Shown one piece after another: positions 60,108-64,000 of a stretch of 64,000 bases of DNA. A program made the position numbers and the translations under genes. Under the pieces are notes generated by a model that saw nothing but the letters and a program-made list of their open reading frames with translations, searched no databases and was not told the origin of the DNA. Position 1 is the stretch's first letter, and the number at the start of each line of letters is the position of its first letter. The DNA is from a bacterium (GTDB taxonomy: Bacteria > Planctomycetota > Planctomycetia > Kolteriales > Kolteriaceae), in the NCBI GenBank assembly GCA_019753235.1, contig JAIELF010000017.1, positions 111,105 through 175,104 of the forward strand, given 5' to 3'.

Positions 60108-61112
60108 TCAATCGTTGTAGGCAATACCCGGTCGACTACGTATCGGTTGTGCCGGAGACCGTTGGACAAAGTCGAGTAGGTCGGTGAGTCTGCCGGTGGC
60201 AAGGGCGATACATGAATCCGCGCCGCCATAGTACATTCGAATATCGCCGGTCGCTTCATCCAATATCCATCCGCACGGGAATACAACGCCGTTGACGTCT
60301 CCTTGTCGCTCGTACGTCTCCTCCGGCGAGAAGATCCATTCATCAGCTCGACGCAGTACTTGCCAAGGTTTTTCTAGGTCTAGTAATGCTAGTCCGAGAC
60401 GATAGAGACACCCGCCGGGGGTATGTCTTACGCCGTGATACATAATGAGCCAGCCCTCGGGAGTTTCCATGGGAGGTGGGCTGAGCCCGATCTTATTGGC
60501 GTCCCACCATGCTCCTCGACGTGCAAATAGAAGAACGTGGTGGTCTCCCCAATGCGTCATGTCAGGTGAGAATGAGAGCCAAATGTGCGCGCCAGAGCTT
60601 CCGCTAGAAACAGGTCGATGGATCATCGCGTACCGACCGTCAAAACGTCGAGGAAAGATGGCCGCATCTTTATCCTCCGGAGGCATTACTGGCCCCATGC
60701 GATCAAAACTCTTAAAGTCCTTCGTCTTCGCAAGTGAGACCATTGGCCCGCTCGGCGAGTAAGCGGTATACGTGATGAGCCATTCCTCTCGCTCGGCGAT
60801 CCACGTGATCCGGGGATCCTCGACTCCCCATGCTTCTTCGGAGAAGTTGGCGGGATCGGGCGCAAAGCTGGGCTGCGCATCAATCTTCCAGTTCGTTACC
60901 CCATCGTTACTTCGTGCGACTGTTAGATGGGAATGTCCTCGGCGGTCTTCCACGCGCACAAGCAATAGGGTTTGACCTTCAAACTGGCACGCGCCGGCGT
61001 TGAAAACGGTATTGGCGGGATAAGGCCAGTGCTGGGCCGTGAGAATCGGATTATCCTGATGACGCTTAAAAAGCTCGCGGTAGAGACTCGTCCGATGCGA
61101 TTCACGATTCAT
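60108..61112 (-). CDS. GH130 family glycosidase/phosphorylase
   Basis: A 334-residue five-bladed beta-propeller protein. The family motif WGVEDPRITW (with the catalytic Asp) and the start RHQDNPILTAQHWPYPANTVFN are clear, as is ARRGAWWDANKIGLSPPPMETPEGWLIMYHG (split here by residues typical of the active site). GH130 enzymes phosphorolyse or hydrolyse beta-mannosides. Cytoplasmic: no signal peptide. It is the last gene of a three-gene minus-strand operon (51-bp gap to the next gene upstream) with an alpha/alpha-barrel protein and a GT4 glycosyltransferase. Confidence 0.9.
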   Translation of the reverse strand: MNRESHRTSLYRELFKRHQDNPILTAQHWPYPANTVFNAGACQFEGQTLLLVRVEDRRGHSHLTVARSNDGVTNWKIDAQPSFAPDPANFSEEAWGVEDPRITWIAEREEWLITYTAYSPSGPMVSLAKTKDFKSFDRMGPVMPPEDKDAAIFPRRFDGRYAMIHRPVSSGSSGAHIWLSFSPDMTHWGDHHVLLFARRGAWWDANKIGLSPPPMETPEGWLIMYHGVRHTPGGCLYRLGLALLDLEKPWQVLRRADEWIFSPEETYERQGDVNGVVFPCGWILDEATGDIRMYYGGADSCIALATGRLTDLLDFVQRSPAQPIRSRPGIAYND

Positions 61113-61163
61113 AAAAGCAATTCCCCTTGAGTGTAAGTTGATCGGTCTTGGCGGAAATCGCCA

Positions 61164-62225
61164 TCAGGTATTTGCACGCTGTAATTCGTGCATGCTCTTG
61201 GCGGAAACTCTGAGCCACTCGGTCCACAAGTAAGCGATCGTCGACTCTGCGCCCTGATTCTGGTTGACTCCATTCTCTTGCAATCCGTCGAAACAGCCTC
61301 CGTACTTCTCGTCTGCCAAAGGCAAGCCAAGAACGTTTCTTCCGTGGAACCATTGGTGGGCTCGGAGGAAAGCCGGTCGACATTCCTCAATTCCGTGGAG
61401 TTCCAGGCCAGCAAGGGCGGCAGAGGCCATGGTGGAAGCCTCGACCGGCTGCTGATCGAACGGGGACTTTTCCTCACCCCTCGAATACCAGTCGCGATTG
61501 CCGACAGGGCAAAAGGTGTCGTTCGTTGTCGTCACGTGGTCGAGAAAGCGAAACGAAGATTCAGCCACGGAGCGGTATTCCGATTGAGGCCAAATCTGGG
61601 CGGCGTCAAAAAGGGCATGAGGGAGGACCGCATTGGCGTAGGTCATACGAGACTCGAACCAAAGCCAGTCACTTCGATGGGAGCGATGGTAACAATCCAC
61701 CAATCGGTCCGCCGCCAACCGGGAGACCTCCTCGAACGATCCGAAGTCTGTGACGCCCGCTCTCCACAATTGCGCCCATGCCTGAATCACGTAAGCTTGC
61801 GCTCGGAGACTGCGAAGTTCAGCGAGGGTCGGGAGAACAGATTTGATGAGTTCGCGAGCCAATGCTCGGTAGCCATCGGGGAGATCGCTTGCCATGACTT
61901 CTGCCAGCGCCAACACGGCTTGGCCTTGACAGTCTCCTGTCCCGGCAGCGTCAAGCCAATCCCGTTGATAACTCAGAAAGTTGTGAAATCCGCGGACCGG
62001 ACAACGGGCGTGCTCAAGGAAACTCAAATAGCAGGATATCCGTCGTAGCATGCGTTCATCGGATTGCACGCTCCAGAGCCAAACACAGAGTCGCAGGGCA
62101 CGAGCGTTATCGTCTGTCGTGTAGCCGCTCTCGCGCCGGGGCAAGTTATAAATGCCATGCTGGATGATACCCGTGGAGTCCGTCATTCGATCGAAGTGAT
62201 CGAGCGTGGGAATGTCATGAAACAT
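61164..62225 (-). CDS. Alpha/alpha-barrel glycan-associated protein
   Basis: A 353-residue protein, helical and rich in Trp, Arg and Leu, starting FHDIPTLDHFDRMTDSTGII and including ESGYTTDDNARALRLCVWLW and LWFESRMTYANAVLPHALF. It resembles the (alpha/alpha)6-barrel module often found next to, or fused with, GT4 glycosyltransferases and GH130 enzymes. It has acidic residues (YTTDDNAR) that could be catalytic. Cytoplasmic. It sits 12 bp after the GT4 gene, so the two are co-transcribed. It is probably a glycoside hydrolase-like or glycosyltransferase partner; the activity is unproven. Confidence 0.75.
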   Translation of the reverse strand: MFHDIPTLDHFDRMTDSTGIIQHGIYNLPRRESGYTTDDNARALRLCVWLWSVQSDERMLRRISCYLSFLEHARCPVRGFHNFLSYQRDWLDAAGTGDCQGQAVLALAEVMASDLPDGYRALARELIKSVLPTLAELRSLRAQAYVIQAWAQLWRAGVTDFGSFEEVSRLAADRLVDCYHRSHRSDWLWFESRMTYANAVLPHALFDAAQIWPQSEYRSVAESSFRFLDHVTTTNDTFCPVGNRDWYSRGEEKSPFDQQPVEASTMASAALAGLELHGIEECRPAFLRAHQWFHGRNVLGLPLADEKYGGCFDGLQENGVNQNQGAESTIAYLWTEWLRVSAKSMHELQRANT

Positions 62226-62237
62226 AAAACAATTCTC

Positions 62238-63458
62238 CTATACGTCGAAAATGATTCGGGGTGATTGGCTGACAGGGACGCGTTGTCGATTGATGGGAAC
62301 CAGACTCTTCCGTTGCTGAAAAGCACACTCATTGAATAGGCGAAGGTATCGTCGACCGACATTAGGCCAGAACATCGGCTGAGCATACTGGTACGCTCGC
62401 GAACGAGTTTCGTAGAGCATCCTCGCGTCGGTGAAGTATCGCAGCGTCGCTTCGGCCATGGCATGGCTGTCAGAGAAGGGAACAATCTGACCGCGACCTT
62501 CGGCCAGGACTTCCAGTGCGTACAAATAAGGTGTGCTCACCACAGCGCCCACCGCCGCCATTGCGTAAGCCATCGTTCCGCTTGCAATCTGGTCCTTGCC
62601 TGGGTATGGAGTCACAAAGACATCACAGGCCTTGAGGTGAGCGAGTAACTCGTCCAGTCCAAGATAGCGGTTGACGAACATGACATTCTCGGAGATTCCA
62701 AGCGACGCCGACAGTTCCTTGAGGCTTTCACGATACTCCTCGCCCTCCCTCCGTTTCACTTGCGGATGAGTAACGCCGACGATTAAGTAGACGGCGTTAG
62801 GGCAGCGCGCGACGATTTCGGGCATGGCCCGGATCATGAACTCCAATCCCTTTCCCCGATTAATGAGCCCGAAAGTACAAATAACTCGTCGTCCCGCGAG
62901 ACCGATCGGCACCTTGTGATCCTCATCGCGCCCGAAAGACACGACAGGAACTCCGTGCGGTATCACACGGACATCCTTTCCCTCCACGCCGTACACTTCT
63001 TTAAGCAAGCGAGCCGCGACGTGCGTCATCACCACAATTCCTTGGCTTTGAGCGGCCAGTTCGCGAACCAGTCGCCTTGGCAACGCCTCCGGCTTGGTCA
63101 GCAGTGTGTGAAACGTGGTCACGATGGGCTTTTCACATCGACGCGTGAAATCAAGGATGTCCGAGCCCCATTCGCCAGAGTAAAGCCCGAACTCATGCTG
63201 AAGACTGACGACGTCGTACGGCGAATCATTCGCGAACTCCGCCGCGACCGCGTATGCTCTTTGCCGGCCATGATCAATAACGTGCGAGACACGTGGATTG
63301 TTGGGAGCGGGAACGATTTGCTTCTGGATGGCGGCAATGCTTGAAACGTCCGTCTCAGCCGCCAAGTCAACAGCGTCGGCCAAATCCTTTGTGAATGTCG
63401 CCAACCCACATTCTTCCGGCGGATAAGTCGAAATGAAGAGCGGTCGTGTGAGTTTCAT
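62238..63458 (-). CDS. GT4 family glycosyltransferase
   Basis: A 406-residue GT-B glycosyltransferase. The N-terminal domain starts [20 protein letters not shown] with [20 protein letters not shown]; the C-terminal donor domain has [20 protein letters not shown] and [20 protein letters not shown]. The usual EX7E acidic pair is not evident: the region reads [19 protein letters not shown]. The ATG at 63458 has AAAGGG 6 bp upstream; eleven codons upstream is a poorer start. First gene of the operon with the alpha/alpha-barrel protein and GH130. The set is likely to make or remodel a mannose-containing glycan. Confidence 0.88.
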   Translation of the reverse strand: MKLTRPLFISTYPPEECGLATFTKDLADAVDLAAETDVSSIAAIQKQIVPAPNNPRVSHVIDHGRQRAYAVAAEFANDSPYDVVSLQHEFGLYSGEWGSDILDFTRRCEKPIVTTFHTLLTKPEALPRRLVRELAAQSQGIVVMTHVAARLLKEVYGVEGKDVRVIPHGVPVVSFGRDEDHKVPIGLAGRRVICTFGLINRGKGLEFMIRAMPEIVARCPNAVYLIVGVTHPQVKRREGEEYRESLKELSASLGISENVMFVNRYLGLDELLAHLKACDVFVTPYPGKDQIASGTMAYAMAAVGAVVSTPYLYALEVLAEGRGQIVPFSDSHAMAEATLRYFTDARMLYETRSRAYQYAQPMFWPNVGRRYLRLFNECAFQQRKSLVPINRQRVPVSQSPRIIFDV

Positions 63459-63972
63459 GGTTGCCCTTTCAGGCTTGGCTTTCCTCCGCAAGTCGGGCGA
63501 AATACGAGATTAGATTCCCGCCCACCTTGCAAACGCGGTCGGTTTACCTTTGCATTGGCAATGAATATTCACGGAACGCTCGTGAGCGATCTAAGCGAAG
63601 TCGCTTTAAAGACTGGATCATTGAGCCAATGGTGTCGAGACTCGTGAACTACCCTTCAGAAAGGAAGGTGGACTGGCAGGATTGACACCATCGCAAAGAG
63701 GCGATGGCTCCGATCGGTAGTTGTTGAGTCAACAATGAAGTATACCCCATCAGAGTCGACAAGGTTAGAAAAATCGCACCCATTCACGAGCTGACGGAAT
63801 TCGTCAGGCGGCTTGGATGTTGGCGGGTGTCTTCGAGAGGATGGACGGGAGTTGTTGGCCGGTGATGGCCGCTTGATGACATGCCGTCTAGAAGCAGTTT
63901 CAAAACCATGCTGAAGTAACCTGTTCTTGAATCTCGACTTGTGTTTTGCTGTCTTCCGAAAGGAGTCGGGAG
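63459..63972. other. Intergenic region with possible gene debris
   Basis: About 514 bp upstream of the glycan operon. It should hold the operon promoter. A short minus-strand frame ending at 63804 (GQQLPSILSKTPANIQAA) may be the tail of a lost gene. No RNA gene is seen. Confidence 0.3.
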
Positions 63973-64000
63973 ATGGCCAAGCGAGAACGGTTTGTCACGG
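63973..64000 (+). CDS. Start of a gene cut by the window edge
   Basis: An ATG follows AGGAGTCGGGAG and reads MAKRERFVT before the window ends. The ribosome site supports a real start. Too little is present to name the product. Confidence 0.4.

Noticed and set aside
1..64000. CRISPR array
   Set aside because: No regularly spaced repeats with unique spacers were seen anywhere in the window.

Overview
The window looks like a chromosomal segment of a member of the Planctomycetota. The signs are several secreted proteins with PEP-CTERM-type C-termini, a DUF1559-type pseudopilin-like protein, large secreted arylsulfatases, a redoxin/cytochrome c/copper-monooxygenase fusion, a ThuA-domain protein, a Tat-exported Gfo/Idh/MocA oxidoreductase, many signal peptides, and GC-rich coding DNA in short gene groups. 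Genus cannot be read from the sequence alone.

Layout. 1-7450 is an accessory region: the tail of a PEP-CTERM gene, a complete IS1380-family element (448-2125, with CATA target duplications), an AT-richer gene for a NACHT-type STAND NTPase starting 20 bp past the element, then a scrapyard of broken DNA (IS256-family transposase fragment, tyrosine-recombinase fragment, AT-rich orphan gene between 21-bp direct repeats, IS1380 remnants, PEP-CTERM remnants). 7566-47884 is mostly core chromosome: an ABC-2 transporter pair, a TIM-barrel epimerase, rhaB, an FkbM methyltransferase, rlmN followed by a sigma/anti-sigma/secreted-protein operon, ribD, the redoxin-cytochrome-monooxygenase fusion, cysK, a penicillin acylase, apbE, a SUMF1-fold protein lacking the FGE cysteines, an oxidoreductase, a DnaJ-like chaperone, a DUF1559 protein, a membrane-anchored ParA-like ATPase with an overlapping small partner, hemX-like/hemA, ThuA, an enolase-superfamily enzyme, rsmE, gpsA and pabB-pabC.

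48402-48475 is a CAT-anticodon tRNA. A 10.8-kb segment (48886-59681) follows, bounded by near-identical inverted repeats of about 40 bp. It carries a DUF4239 membrane protein, an AIM24-like protein, a LapA-like protein, and a sulfatase cluster of three arylsulfatases and one DUF1254 protein, all on the plus strand. Beyond the right repeat lie an RHS-repeat remnant, a three-gene minus-strand glycan operon (GH130, alpha/alpha-barrel protein, GT4) and the first bases of another gene.

Best candidates for new biology: (1) the NACHT protein in its mobile-DNA setting, a probable anti-phage NTPase with no recognised effector; (2) the membrane-anchored, coiled-coil ParA ATPase with its small partner; (3) the inverted-repeat-bounded sulfatase segment beside a tRNA. 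No CRISPR array, riboswitch or rRNA gene was seen.
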